Below are positions 26,323 to 34,372 of a stretch of DNA of 36,249 bases, in pieces (within the stretch, counting starts at the first letter, position 1; each line of letters starts with the position of its first letter). A program made the translations under genes and the position numbers. Source of the stretch: Nostoc sp. TH1S01 (GTDB taxonomy: Bacteria > Cyanobacteriota > Cyanobacteriia > Cyanobacteriales > Nostocaceae); contig JAGKSW010000092.1 in the NCBI GenBank assembly GCA_018993265.1, positions 1-36,249 on the forward strand. Direction: 5' to 3'. Below the pieces are notes generated by a model. It ran no database searches. It was not told where the DNA came from and worked only from the letters and a program-made list of their open reading frames with translations.

Positions 26323-26727
26323 TTAAACTCGGCTAAATTCTTGTTGCTGAATTTCGCCAGAAACTTCTTGAATTTCTGGTGCAACTTGTGTTAGATGTTG
26401 CTCTAAAATTGCCAAATTCCGAATATTGGATTTGTAGAACGCATCAAACAAATCACCCACTAAAGGTATAGTGCCAACTACAGCTTCTAAACCAACGTTA
26501 AAAATCATTTTGGCTAAGTCTTGGCGAGGAATACCGAAGCGGGTAGCTAAAAATATAATGTAAGCCGAAAATGCTGTACTAATGAAATCTCCAGCACCTG
26601 GAACCAGACCAAGAATTGGGTCTAATCCAATGCGAAAACCAAAAAAAGGTATGCGTATAGATGTATCCATCAGACGGCTAAGTCTGCGGATACGGTCAAG
26701 AGTAGTCAGTCGTTTAGCAGCATCCAT
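26323..26727 (-). CDS. DUF4112 domain protein
   Basis: Small membrane-associated protein of 134 residues. The DUF4112 pattern is clear: LDRIRRLSRLMDTSIRIPFF, then GFRIGLDPILGLVPGAGDFI and GLEAVVGTIPLVGDLFDAFY. It has two Gly/Pro-rich hydrophobic segments (DPILGLVPGAGD and VVGTIPLVGDLFD) that look like a duplicated motif, with a hydrophobic helix between. The function of the family is unknown. CGGAGAT lies about ten bases before ATG, almost the same leader as the Nif11-like gene 81 bases downstream, so the two are probably one operon. Confidence 0.88.
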   Translation of the reverse strand: MDAAKRLTTLDRIRRLSRLMDTSIRIPFFGFRIGLDPILGLVPGAGDFISTAFSAYIIFLATRFGIPRQDLAKMIFNVGLEAVVGTIPLVGDLFDAFYKSNIRNLAILEQHLTQVAPEIQEVSGEIQQQEFSRV

Positions 26728-26973
26728 AATTTATGATCTCCGCACTACTTTTAAAGTGCATTATTTTCATTTATACGTCTTGTATCCTGAGAAAGAACAA
26801 ATAACAACATCTAAGTTCCTGAATGCTGCTTCTGGCTTATTCCCTGGTTAAATTTGAAACGATTTTGCACATTTTTGAGTGAGCGATCGCACTTTATACT
26901 TAAGTTATTGTTCAAACATTTCAAATCCATCACTATATGCAATAATTAATAAGTCGTTTTCTGGCAAAATTTA

Positions 26974-27303
26974 ATGAGTAAATTTCAAATTGATATTGAC
27001 TTTAGTAATATAGAGTTAAATGCCCTAGAAACGGAAGAAGATTTCCACCGAGAAGCTAAAATACTATTACCCCAAGCATTGCAAAAACTAGGTGAAAGTA
27101 TAGGTGAACAAACTTGGGAAGAATTACAAAAAAATTTGCAAAAATCAGGTAGTAAATCTAAAGGTTCTCAACTAGAGAAGCGCAAATTTATTCAAGAAAC
27201 AGGCAGAACTTATCAGCGTAAAGCTAGTAGTAGAGAAAAACAAGAATTAGAAGATTATATAGTAGAGCAATTACGCAGTTTGCAAAATCAAACAAGTAGA
27301 TAG
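26974..27303 (+). CDS. Small charged protein, function unknown
   Basis: Protein of 109 residues, not recognised. It is highly charged and helical: MSKFQIDIDFSNIELNALET, then EDFHREAKILLPQALQKLGE and a Lys/Ser-rich middle (KSGSKSKGSQLEKRK), ending in SREKQELEDYIVEQLRSLQN. It has no Cys and no membrane segment. ATG at 26974 has no strong ribosome site. It converges on the ATPase remnant. It could be a nucleic-acid or protein binding accessory factor, but this is not shown. Confidence 0.6.
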   Translation: MSKFQIDIDFSNIELNALETEEDFHREAKILLPQALQKLGESIGEQTWEELQKNLQKSGSKSKGSQLEKRKFIQETGRTYQRKASSREKQELEDYIVEQLRSLQNQTSR

Positions 27304-27311
27304 ATATTTAT

Positions 27312-27491
27312 TTACCGAGTAAACCAAAGTCGCATTAACTCTACTTGGAAGCGATAACCCTCTTCAGCTTCCTCAATTAACTCTCTTTGTAATAAAAGTT
27401 GAATTGTTCTTTCCCAAACATCAGCAAACTGTTGTGATAAAGTGTGCTTACTGACAATCGCTTTTTCTCCTTGGAAAGCAATAAAAAGTTT
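27312..27491 (-). pseudogene. C-terminal remnant of a STAND/AAA-like ATPase
   Basis: On the minus strand, 59 codons from a stop at 27492 to TAA at 27312 read ...SQQFADVWERTIQLLLQREL and EEAEEGYRFQVELMRLWFTR. This pattern (GYRFQVELxRxWF at the very end) is typical of the C-terminal winged-helix part of AAA/STAND ATPases in cyanobacteria. There is no ATG at the head and the NTPase part is missing, so it is a fragment. It lies directly downstream of the nuclease-like gene (17 bases from its stop), which suggests that a deletion joined them. Confidence 0.5.
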
Positions 27492-27507
27492 TCATCTGCT
27501 GTAAACT

Positions 27508-28134
27508 TTACTTGTGTGTAAGTTGATTATCTAATTGTAATTCACATTGTTTAAAGACATAGTTAACTGCTGCAAATAGCTGTTCTAAGCCTTGAATTGT
27601 ATAGAAGGTTTTATTTTGTGTAAAAATATCTAAATCTAGCTTGCCAAACTGCCACATAGCTCCATTAGTCACAATACCAAAGATAGTATTTTCTGGTTCA
27701 TTATTAATTCGCTGTACTGCTAACATCTCTGCTAAACATTGACCCCATCCTTCTGTAAAGTCGCTTTCTTTTTTGGCTTCAACTAATATGAAATATGGTT
27801 TATCAAAAACTACTGTACCTAAAGGAGAACGCTTTGCCAAAATGTAATCAGGAACACCACACAAATTCTGATCATAAATTAGTGTTTGATGACTCCAGAT
27901 GAGAAATTTACTTCGATAATATTTCCAAACTTCTTTTAATACAGGATAAATAATATTTTCACAAATAGCAATTTCGGAATTATCAAACACACCTTCATTA
28001 AAAATTAAGTCAATTTCTTGGCGAAAAGCTTCACTGATGGGAAATTCCATTTCGACAATAAAATTATCCCGAACATACTTAATTTGAAATTCTTTGGCAA
28101 CTGCACTAATACTTTTATAATTACTAAACGGCAT
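27508..28134 (-). CDS. PD-(D/E)XK nuclease-like protein
   Basis: Protein of 208 residues with a restriction-endonuclease-like active site: GVPDYILAKRS (Pro95-Asp96) followed after 22 residues by FILVEAKKESDF (Glu119-Ala-Lys121), and a downstream helix GWGQCLAEMLAVQ with the Gln typical of such folds. The N-terminal half is helical (VRDNFIVEMEFPISEAFRQE). Such small cyanobacterial proteins often relate to the N-terminal part of type I restriction HsdR subunits or to transposon-type nucleases; nuclease activity is inferred. No methyltransferase is near. ATG 28134 follows GAGGGCTGAAA (ribosome site GAGGG). Low GC like its neighbours, so no clear sign of recent transfer. Confidence 0.65.
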   Translation of the reverse strand: MPFSNYKSISAVAKEFQIKYVRDNFIVEMEFPISEAFRQEIDLIFNEGVFDNSEIAICENIIYPVLKEVWKYYRSKFLIWSHQTLIYDQNLCGVPDYILAKRSPLGTVVFDKPYFILVEAKKESDFTEGWGQCLAEMLAVQRINNEPENTIFGIVTNGAMWQFGKLDLDIFTQNKTFYTIQGLEQLFAAVNYVFKQCELQLDNQLTHK

Positions 28135-28512
28135 TTTCAGCCCTCCCTTCTTTATGCAACAAATAAGAATATGGCTGTATCTGTATTAAACACATATAAA
28201 TTCAAACTTCATTTTTTAGCAGTGGAAGTATAAGAGAGGGAATTTAAAAAGCGTGAATGCCAGAAAGAGTAAGAGTTTTATGCCATTTCACGAAAAAAAT
28301 GATACAAATTTATGTGTTTTTCATTCTTTTTCCCTGCTCCCTGCCCCTTGCGGTCTATTTGTATCAAACTTAAAGTTAAACAGTATTACCTCCTGCCTTC
28401 TGCCTCCTGCGATAGAGTATGAAGTTGAGTAATTGCAGATAGCAGCCTCATTTCCTGGAGAATAGGCTGGGTGAGGCTGCAAAGCTATATGAAGTAAAAA
28501 TGTATATGTAAG
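28135..28512. other. Intergenic region with repeat tracts
   Basis: TCCCTGCTCCCTGCCCC (28331-28347) and CCTCCTGCCTTCTGCCTCCTG (28389-28409) are heptamer tandem repeats. An open frame on the minus strand at 28321-28524 translates these repeats and is not a gene. Confidence 0.5.
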
Positions 28513-28538
28513 TGCTGAGTTCAATTTTCAACTCAGCA
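28513..28538 (-). terminator. Hairpin after the ThDP enzyme gene
   Basis: TGCTGAGTT (28513-28521) pairs with AACTCAGCA (28530-28538) around an eight-base loop. It lies eight bases past the 2-oxoglutarate decarboxylase stop. It is built from the same TGCTGAG heptamer as the tandem repeats. No long T-run follows, so strength is uncertain. Confidence 0.5.
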
Positions 28539-28546
28539 TTTACTCA

Positions 28547-30190
28547 CTACAAAGCACAACTTAACTCACCGGCTTTTTGAGTAAAACGGCGGTTTTCTCT
28601 GTAGTCTACCGGACAATCAATGACAGCAGGTACATCTTGCGCTAAGGCTTCTTTGAGTATCGGGATTAAATCGAGACTAGATTCGACTCGATAACCTTTT
28701 AAACCCATGCTTTCGGCTAATTTGACAAAATCGGGATTACCAAAATGGACAAAAGATGAATTACCTTTACCAAAGTGGTTTTCTTGTTTCCATTCAATTA
28801 AACCATAGCCACCATCATTAAAGATTAAGGTGACAAAAGGAGTACCCACACGCAAGGCGGTTTCTAATTCTTGGCAATTCATCATAAAGCCACCGTCACC
28901 AGTCACGGCAACAATTTTGCGGTTGGGATACACAAGTTTGGCAGCTAAAGCACCAGGAATAGCAATACCCATTGCTGCAAAGCCATTAGAAATAATGCAA
29001 GTATTAGGACTGTGGCAATGATAATGACGTGCCATCCACATTTTATGTGCGCCAACGTCGGAAATCACGATATCATCTGGCCCCATCACTTGCCGCAAGT
29101 CGTAAATTAATTTTTGCGGTTTAATCGGATAACCTTCATCATTAGCATATTGTTCATAATCAGCGCGAATTTCACTGCGTAAACTAATAGCATAAGGATT
29201 CGGTTTACCTTGGCGGTCAGCTACTTTTAATATTTCAAATAAAGAATCAGAAATATCGCCGATGACTTCTACATTACAAACATAGCTACTATCAATTTCC
29301 GCTGCCATTGTACTAATATGCACAATAGGAATTTTGCTGTCAGGATTCCATTTTTTCGGCGAAAATTCAATCAAATCATAGCCGATCGCAATTACTAAAT
29401 CTGTATTATCAAAACCACAAGTAATAAAGTCACGTTGCTGTAATCCCACAGACCATAAAGCTAAAGGATGAGTATAGGGAATCACACCTTTACCCATGAA
29501 TGTATTAGCAACTGGTATATTCATTTGCGTAGCAAATTGCGTCACGGCATCACTAGCTTGACCGCGAATTGCTCCATTTCCAACTAAAATTAATGGATTT
29601 ACTGCTTGAGAAATAATCGCTGCTGCTGCTCGAATGCTGGCAAAAGATGCGTAGGTTTTTTCAATTTTATCCCGATGCAAAGGTTTTCCTTCCACAGGCA
29701 TAGCGGCAATATTTTCTGGTAAATCTATATGCACTGCACCGGGTTTTTCAGTTTGCGATCGCTTGAATGCTTTGCGGACTACTTCTGGTGTAATACTCGG
29801 TCGCACAATCTGCTTATTCCACTTAGTTACCGGGGCAAACATTGCCACTAAATCTAAATATTGGTGAGATTCAATGTGCATTCTATCTGTTCCCACCTGC
29901 CCAGTAATTGCCACTAAAGGCGCACCATCAAGGTTAGCATCAGCCACACCAGTCATCAGATTTGTTGCCCCGGGGCCAAGTGTTGAAAGACATACTCCCG
30001 CTTTCCCTGTTAACCTTCCGTAAACATCAGCCATGAAAGCTGCACCTTGTTCATGCCGAGTCGTAATAAATTTAATTGCAGAATGTTTTATTGCTTCTAA
30101 AACATGTAAATTTTCCTCACCAGGAAGTCCAAAAACATATTCTACACCTTCATTTTCTAAACACTTTACTAATAATTCTGCTGTATTCAT
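28547..30190 (-). CDS. ThDP enzyme of the acetolactate synthase family, probable 2-oxoglutarate decarboxylase
   Basis: Thiamine diphosphate enzyme of 547 residues from ATG 30190 (MNTAELLVKCLENEGVEYVF), chosen because TAAGGA lies seven to eight bases before it; upstream ATGs give a non-conserved extension. The activating Glu is Glu47 (TTRHEQGA), and the ThDP/Mg motif is GDGGFMMNCQELETAL ... NDGGYGLIEW. By sequence it would be labelled acetolactate synthase, but it lies directly after a succinic semialdehyde dehydrogenase-type gene. That pairing is the one shown by Zhang and Bryant in Synechococcus 7002 to convert 2-oxoglutarate to succinic semialdehyde and then succinate, replacing 2-oxoglutarate dehydrogenase. 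No small regulatory ilvN subunit is adjacent. The function is inferred from pairing. Confidence 0.8.
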   Translation of the reverse strand: MNTAELLVKCLENEGVEYVFGLPGEENLHVLEAIKHSAIKFITTRHEQGAAFMADVYGRLTGKAGVCLSTLGPGATNLMTGVADANLDGAPLVAITGQVGTDRMHIESHQYLDLVAMFAPVTKWNKQIVRPSITPEVVRKAFKRSQTEKPGAVHIDLPENIAAMPVEGKPLHRDKIEKTYASFASIRAAAAIISQAVNPLILVGNGAIRGQASDAVTQFATQMNIPVANTFMGKGVIPYTHPLALWSVGLQQRDFITCGFDNTDLVIAIGYDLIEFSPKKWNPDSKIPIVHISTMAAEIDSSYVCNVEVIGDISDSLFEILKVADRQGKPNPYAISLRSEIRADYEQYANDEGYPIKPQKLIYDLRQVMGPDDIVISDVGAHKMWMARHYHCHSPNTCIISNGFAAMGIAIPGALAAKLVYPNRKIVAVTGDGGFMMNCQELETALRVGTPFVTLIFNDGGYGLIEWKQENHFGKGNSSFVHFGNPDFVKLAESMGLKGYRVESSLDLIPILKEALAQDVPAVIDCPVDYRENRRFTQKAGELSCAL

Positions 30191-30230
30191 TTTCATTTCC
30201 TTAATAACGATGCACAAAATCTCGTCATTG

Positions 30231-30282
30231 GTCATTAGTCATTCGTCATTGGTATTAACACCAAGGACAAATGACTAATGAC
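30231..30282. repeat. Inverted heptamer repeat between the two TCA-bypass genes
   Basis: GTCATTAGTCATT (30231-30243) is exactly complementary to AATGACTAATGAC (30270-30282). Inside, TTGGT-ATTAAC-ACCAA (30249-30264) forms a second hairpin. The nested structure occupies most of the 109-base gap between the dehydrogenase stop and the decarboxylase start, and could set their relative expression. Confidence 0.7.
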
Positions 30283-30299
30283 AAAGGACAAAGAACTAA

Positions 30300-31667
30300 T
30301 TACTTCACCCAAACAGTTTTAACATTGACAAACTCTTGTATGCCTTGAATGCTTAATTCTCGGCCATACCCAGAACGTTTGATGCCGCCAAAGGGTAAAC
30401 GGGGGTCAGATTTAACTAAACCATTGATAAATACTGCACCAGCGTCAATTTCGGCAATCAAGCGATCGCGTTCTTGGTCATTGGTTGTCCAAGCACTCGC
30501 ACCCAAACCAAAAGGTGTAGCATTTGCCAGTTTAATCGCAGCATCAATATTTGGCACCCGAAATAACAAGGCTACCGGGCCAAAAAATTCTTCCTGAGCA
30601 ATTGGTGCGTCAGGGGGAATATCTGTGATAATCGTTGGTGGATAAAAGTTACCTGGACGGTCTGATATAGGATACCCACCGGTCAAGATTTTACCACCAC
30701 TTTTTTTGGCAACTTGTACTTGTTGATCTAACTCTTGGAGAATATCTGGTGTGGCGAGTGGCCCTAAATCGGTGTCTGATTGCATGGGGTCGCCGACTTT
30801 CAAAGCGAGGAATTTATCTAACAGCAACTTCTCGAATTGATCAGCGATCGCTTCTTCCACAATAAAGCGTTTCGCTGCAATACATGATTGACCATTATTT
30901 AACATCCGCGCTGCGGTAGCTGTAGCTGCTGCGGCTTCTACATCAGCACTGGATAACACAATAAACGGGTCACTTCCACCCAATTCTAGGACGGTTTTTT
31001 TAATGTGTTTCCCGGCGTTGGCGGCTAAAGATGCGCCCGCAGGTTCACTTCCCGTCAAAGTTGCCGCTTTTACTCGGTCATCAGCCATTAAATCAGCTAC
31101 TTTTGCCGCACCAATTAATAAAGTTTGAAATACACCTTCCGGAAAACCAGCCCTTTGGATAATATCTGCAATTGCTAAAGCGGATTGAGGTACATTAGAT
31201 GCGTGTTTTAATAAACCAACATTACCTGCCATCAGTGCAGGCGCAGCAAACCGAAACACTTGCCAAAAAGGGAAATTCCACGGCATAACTGCCAAAATTA
31301 CACCCAAGGGCTGATAGCGAACAAAGCTATGACTAGCATCTGTTTTTACAGTCACATCAGCCAAAAAATCAGCGGCGTTTTCCGCATAATAGCGACAAAC
31401 AGCGGCACATTTTTCAACTTCTGCGATCGCTGCTTTGTATGGTTTACCCATTTCCAGCGTCATGATTTTCCCAAAGTCTGCTTTTTCTTGGTCTAAAATT
31501 TCCGCAGCCTTTTGCAACCAAAGCGATCGCTGTGGGAAACTTGTTTTGCGGTATTGCTCAAAAGCTTGATTTGCCAAGTTTAGTTTAGCGGCAATTTCTG
31601 TATCGTTGAGTGGCTCAAAAGTTTTGAGCGTCTCCCCAGTGGCGGGATTGATAGTGGCGATAGCCAT
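30300..31667 (-). CDS. gabD: Succinic semialdehyde dehydrogenase-type aldehyde dehydrogenase
   Basis: NAD(P)+-dependent oxidation of succinic semialdehyde to succinate, the second step of the cyanobacterial TCA bypass. The 455-residue protein is full length for the family. Catalytic residues visible: Asn131 (MPWNFPF), Glu228 (LELGGSDPF) and nucleophile Cys262 (NGQSCIAAKR); the cofactor region TLTGSEPAGASLA and the C-terminal LPFGGIKRSGYGRELSIQG are standard. No signal peptide; cytoplasmic. The ATG at 31667 is preceded by GGGGGTCAGGCA. Its downstream neighbour, 109 bases away on the same strand, is the ThDP enzyme, which supports the assignment over other aldehyde dehydrogenases. An upstream gap of 646 bases probably holds the operon promoter. 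Confidence 0.88.
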   Translation of the reverse strand: MAIATINPATGETLKTFEPLNDTEIAAKLNLANQAFEQYRKTSFPQRSLWLQKAAEILDQEKADFGKIMTLEMGKPYKAAIAEVEKCAAVCRYYAENAADFLADVTVKTDASHSFVRYQPLGVILAVMPWNFPFWQVFRFAAPALMAGNVGLLKHASNVPQSALAIADIIQRAGFPEGVFQTLLIGAAKVADLMADDRVKAATLTGSEPAGASLAANAGKHIKKTVLELGGSDPFIVLSSADVEAAAATATAARMLNNGQSCIAAKRFIVEEAIADQFEKLLLDKFLALKVGDPMQSDTDLGPLATPDILQELDQQVQVAKKSGGKILTGGYPISDRPGNFYPPTIITDIPPDAPIAQEEFFGPVALLFRVPNIDAAIKLANATPFGLGASAWTTNDQERDRLIAEIDAGAVFINGLVKSDPRLPFGGIKRSGYGRELSIQGIQEFVNVKTVWVK

Positions 31668-32313
31668 TGCCTGACCCCCGTTAAAAAATAGCTTGAGGTA
31701 GCCGCCTATTTTTACACAAATTAGTTATAGAAGCTACCATCAAAATTGTAGACTTGTCGCTAATAATTGGTTGCTTAATATTACAATTTCGCAATTAAAT
31801 ATATAACAATGGATACAATAATTGACTGTATTTTTATGGATATATTGGCACGATTAAATTCAGTTGTAGCCAATATTTTTTTGATGTAAGTACTAGGCAA
31901 AAATTACTAGGCATTGTGTCATCCATGAATGATATTTGTGTGAGCGATCGCCAAAGAATAAAGCGAACAACCTTATACAAAGCCAGGATTTTACAATAAC
32001 ACTGAAAAACTGAAAGTGCTACCAGTCAAATTTGAAATTTGATTTTTCCAACAATTCCTAGCCAAAGGCTAATGTAAAAGTTTGTATCGAAAGCTTGTCA
32101 GCCTTTGATGGTAGGATTATTTAAATTTTGAGCTTAATTGGCGACATGGTACACACAAAGTCTATAAAAAAAATCCTATAGTACACTCCAATTGAACAGA
32201 AACTCAGCAGCATTTATCAATAGATGGTATAAAATTTGCAGCGGAAGTCACCAACAGCTTCCAACAAATGCTGATATTTTAAATAACTTCCAACAGTATT
32301 AGGGGTAGCTATT
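31668..32313. other. Long intergenic region (divergent promoters)
   Basis: AT-rich gap between the divergent gabD and ParA-like genes. It contains one HIP1 site (GCGATCGC near 31944), CCAAAGGCT / AGCCTTTG inverted bases at 32052-32107, and no convincing gene, RNA or binding site. I searched for a GTA-N8-TAC (NtcA) site near the gabD start and did not see one. Confidence 0.4.
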
Positions 32314-33024
32314 ATGCCAACAATTCATTTAATAGATGGTGAAAAAGGTGGTGTAGGAAAGTCTTTAGTCACCAGGACAATGATTCAATATTGTCTAGAT
32401 AAGAAAATTCCCTTTGTGCCGATAGAGACGGATAGATCGAATCCTGATGTAGCTGGTGTTTATAAAGGAATGTGTCAGTATGCTGTATTTACAGAAGATG
32501 AACGCCAAGCTGACAAAGCAGATAGAATCTTTGAAATGGCAATGTCTAAGCCAGTAATTGTGAATCTTGCAGCCCAAAGCCATCGCGCCGTCAAAAACTG
32601 GATTGAAAAAAACCAGTTACTCGAACTCGGAAGTGCGGAAGGAGTGAGTTTTTGTAAGTGGTTTGTAACTACAGGTGGCTATGACAGCCTCAATTTGTTT
32701 GTCCAGTCAATAAATAGTTATGGTGATAAAGTTCCCCATGTCCTCGTGAGAAATTGTGGACTATGCGACGATTGGGAACACGTTGATTCCGATCCAAATA
32801 TGCAACAGTTAGTGCAGAAGCATAACGTTCAAGTTGTGGATTTTCCCAAGTTGGCATACAAAGAAAGAAATATCATTGATCAAACTCGTATGACCTTTTC
32901 GGAAGCACGAGAGTATAAAGAATTTGGCATCCTCAGTAAACAGCGAGTTGTACATTTTCTCAAGCTGGCTTATGCTGCTTTTGAAAAAGTCGGCATTTGG
33001 TATGAAGAAGTAAAGCAGGCTTGA
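32314..33024 (+). CDS. Orphan ParA/MinD-like ATPase (MobD-like)
   Basis: P-loop ATPase of 236 residues with a deviant Walker A motif, DGEKGGVGKSLVTR (Lys11 and Lys16), as in ParA/MinD/CobQ-type proteins. A switch-like PIETDRSNPDV follows (Walker A' Asp). Later VIVNLAAQSHRAVKNWIEK and PHVLVRNCG match the family core. Proteins of this form in cyanobacteria are often labelled mobilisation protein MobD because relatives sit on plasmids. No parB, relaxase or partition site is next to it, so its target is unknown. AGGGG lies nine bases before ATG. It converges on the desaturase with a shared hairpin between them. Confidence 0.8.
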   Translation: MPTIHLIDGEKGGVGKSLVTRTMIQYCLDKKIPFVPIETDRSNPDVAGVYKGMCQYAVFTEDERQADKADRIFEMAMSKPVIVNLAAQSHRAVKNWIEKNQLLELGSAEGVSFCKWFVTTGGYDSLNLFVQSINSYGDKVPHVLVRNCGLCDDWEHVDSDPNMQQLVQKHNVQVVDFPKLAYKERNIIDQTRMTFSEAREYKEFGILSKQRVVHFLKLAYAAFEKVGIWYEEVKQA

Positions 33025-33032
33025 AATAACTA

Positions 33033-33063
33033 ACACTCCCCACGCCTTTAGAGTGAGGAGTGT
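33033..33063. terminator. Hairpin between convergent genes
   Basis: ACACTCC (33033-33039) pairs with GGAGTGT (33057-33063), extended by CAC/GTG inside. It fills the 47-base gap between the ParA-like stop and the desaturase stop and probably ends both transcripts. Confidence 0.6.
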
Positions 33064-33071
33064 CAAAACTT

Positions 33072-34106
33072 CTAATCCTTCACTGGAATCATCTGATGGC
33101 GATTTGTGGTATTGGAGGAATCAACTTCTCCAATTAATGATGGATGACGACTTAATAAGTAAGTCGTTTGAAAATAACCTGGTTCTAGTTGCATGAGTGG
33201 CAAATTATGCTTTTCTAGCACCTTTTGAATTCGCTCAAATGCTACTGATAGTTTGTTGAAGGGAATATCGGGAAAGGTATGATGTACAGCATGGTAATCG
33301 AGTCCACCCATCAACCAGCCCATTAAAGAACTTGTTTTAATATTACGACAAGCATAAAGCTGTGTTATTTGGTGAGAAGTAAATTTTCCCCAAAGTCCAT
33401 AGTGTTCTAAGTGATCCCGTGTTTGGACTATAATGCCGATAATTCGTTCTAAAATTAACCAAAATAAAACGTAGCGCAGTATTTCACCTTGAAAAATTGC
33501 CAGTAGGAAGAAAACGCTATGCACCAAAAGTATACCTGTAATATCTAGCAATAGCTGTCGCCGCATACTCGCAATTAAGTTTTGGCAGCGTATACCCTGA
33601 ATAAAGGTTTTAATAATTAGTCCTATTCCCCCCAAAATCAAAATATCGCACAGCCATTGATAACTGAGATACCAACGTAGTATCGGGTGTGCTTGCTGGT
33701 ATTCTTGCCAAGTCCATTGAATTCGTTCTGGATCTCGCAAGTCAATGCCATTCCAGCTATGATGTAAGCGGTGAATTGCTGCATATACACTGTAAGGCCA
33801 CAGCATTGGCCAGCTGATCAGTCGAGGCACGATTGTATCAAACCACTGCCAACCTGTTAAGGTTTGGTGTGTCATATCATGGGTACAAATCAGCCAAAAG
33901 CTATAAAATACTCCCGCCAGTATTGTTGCAGCCACGAATACAATACTGTTTGGCGTTGACCAAGCTAATATAACTAGGCTCAGAAATATCAAGCCCAAAA
34001 TACTAAAACGGAGCAATCCGACTTGAGGATTAACTTGGTGTAAATCTGCGCTAACTTGCTGTAACTCTTGAGCGATACTATTCACAGTTACAGTGCGATC
34101 GCCCAT
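33072..34106 (-). CDS. Membrane fatty-acid desaturase family protein
   Basis: Integral-membrane di-iron enzyme of 344 residues. Three histidine clusters are present in the usual order: THDMTHQT (HDMTH, first box), HRLHHSW (HxxHH, second box) and HAVHHTF (HxxHH, third box); an additional DHLEHYG also contributes histidines. Hydrophobic helices flank the boxes (LGLIFLSLVILAW, IVFVAATILAGVFYSFW, LILGGIGLIIKTF, LLVHSVFFLLAI). The family includes acyl-lipid desaturases and carotenoid hydroxylases/ketolases; I cannot tell the substrate. The electron donor is likely ferredoxin. ATG 34106 is preceded by GAGGTGA four bases away. It is a lone gene. Confidence 0.85.
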   Translation of the reverse strand: MGDRTVTVNSIAQELQQVSADLHQVNPQVGLLRFSILGLIFLSLVILAWSTPNSIVFVAATILAGVFYSFWLICTHDMTHQTLTGWQWFDTIVPRLISWPMLWPYSVYAAIHRLHHSWNGIDLRDPERIQWTWQEYQQAHPILRWYLSYQWLCDILILGGIGLIIKTFIQGIRCQNLIASMRRQLLLDITGILLVHSVFFLLAIFQGEILRYVLFWLILERIIGIIVQTRDHLEHYGLWGKFTSHQITQLYACRNIKTSSLMGWLMGGLDYHAVHHTFPDIPFNKLSVAFERIQKVLEKHNLPLMQLEPGYFQTTYLLSRHPSLIGEVDSSNTTNRHQMIPVKD

Positions 34107-34372
34107 AACTCACCTCACCCATAACTTGTTCTCTAAGTTACTATTAGCTTACCGCGACTCAGCAAAATAGAATTCAGGAGTCAGGAGTCAGAGTTCTCCA
34201 ATTCAATTCTGTATGACTGGTGGATGAAGAAGTGGGCTGACGACACCCACTACTAATTTATTCTGATTCCTGAATTCTTCTTCAATAACCATAAGCTTCT
34301 CCCCCATAGTTTTGAGAAATATACACTACCTCAAGCAATATCAATCATTTCTGCTTTATTAAGTGCCGCTTC

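Noticed and set aside
28547-30190. Annotation as catabolic acetolactate synthase (AlsS) for acetoin production
   Set aside because: No alsD decarboxylase gene is adjacent, and the neighbour is an SSADH-type dehydrogenase, which fits 2-oxoglutarate decarboxylase better.
32314-34106. ParA-like gene and desaturase as one system
   Set aside because: They are convergent with a shared terminator hairpin, so they are not co-transcribed.
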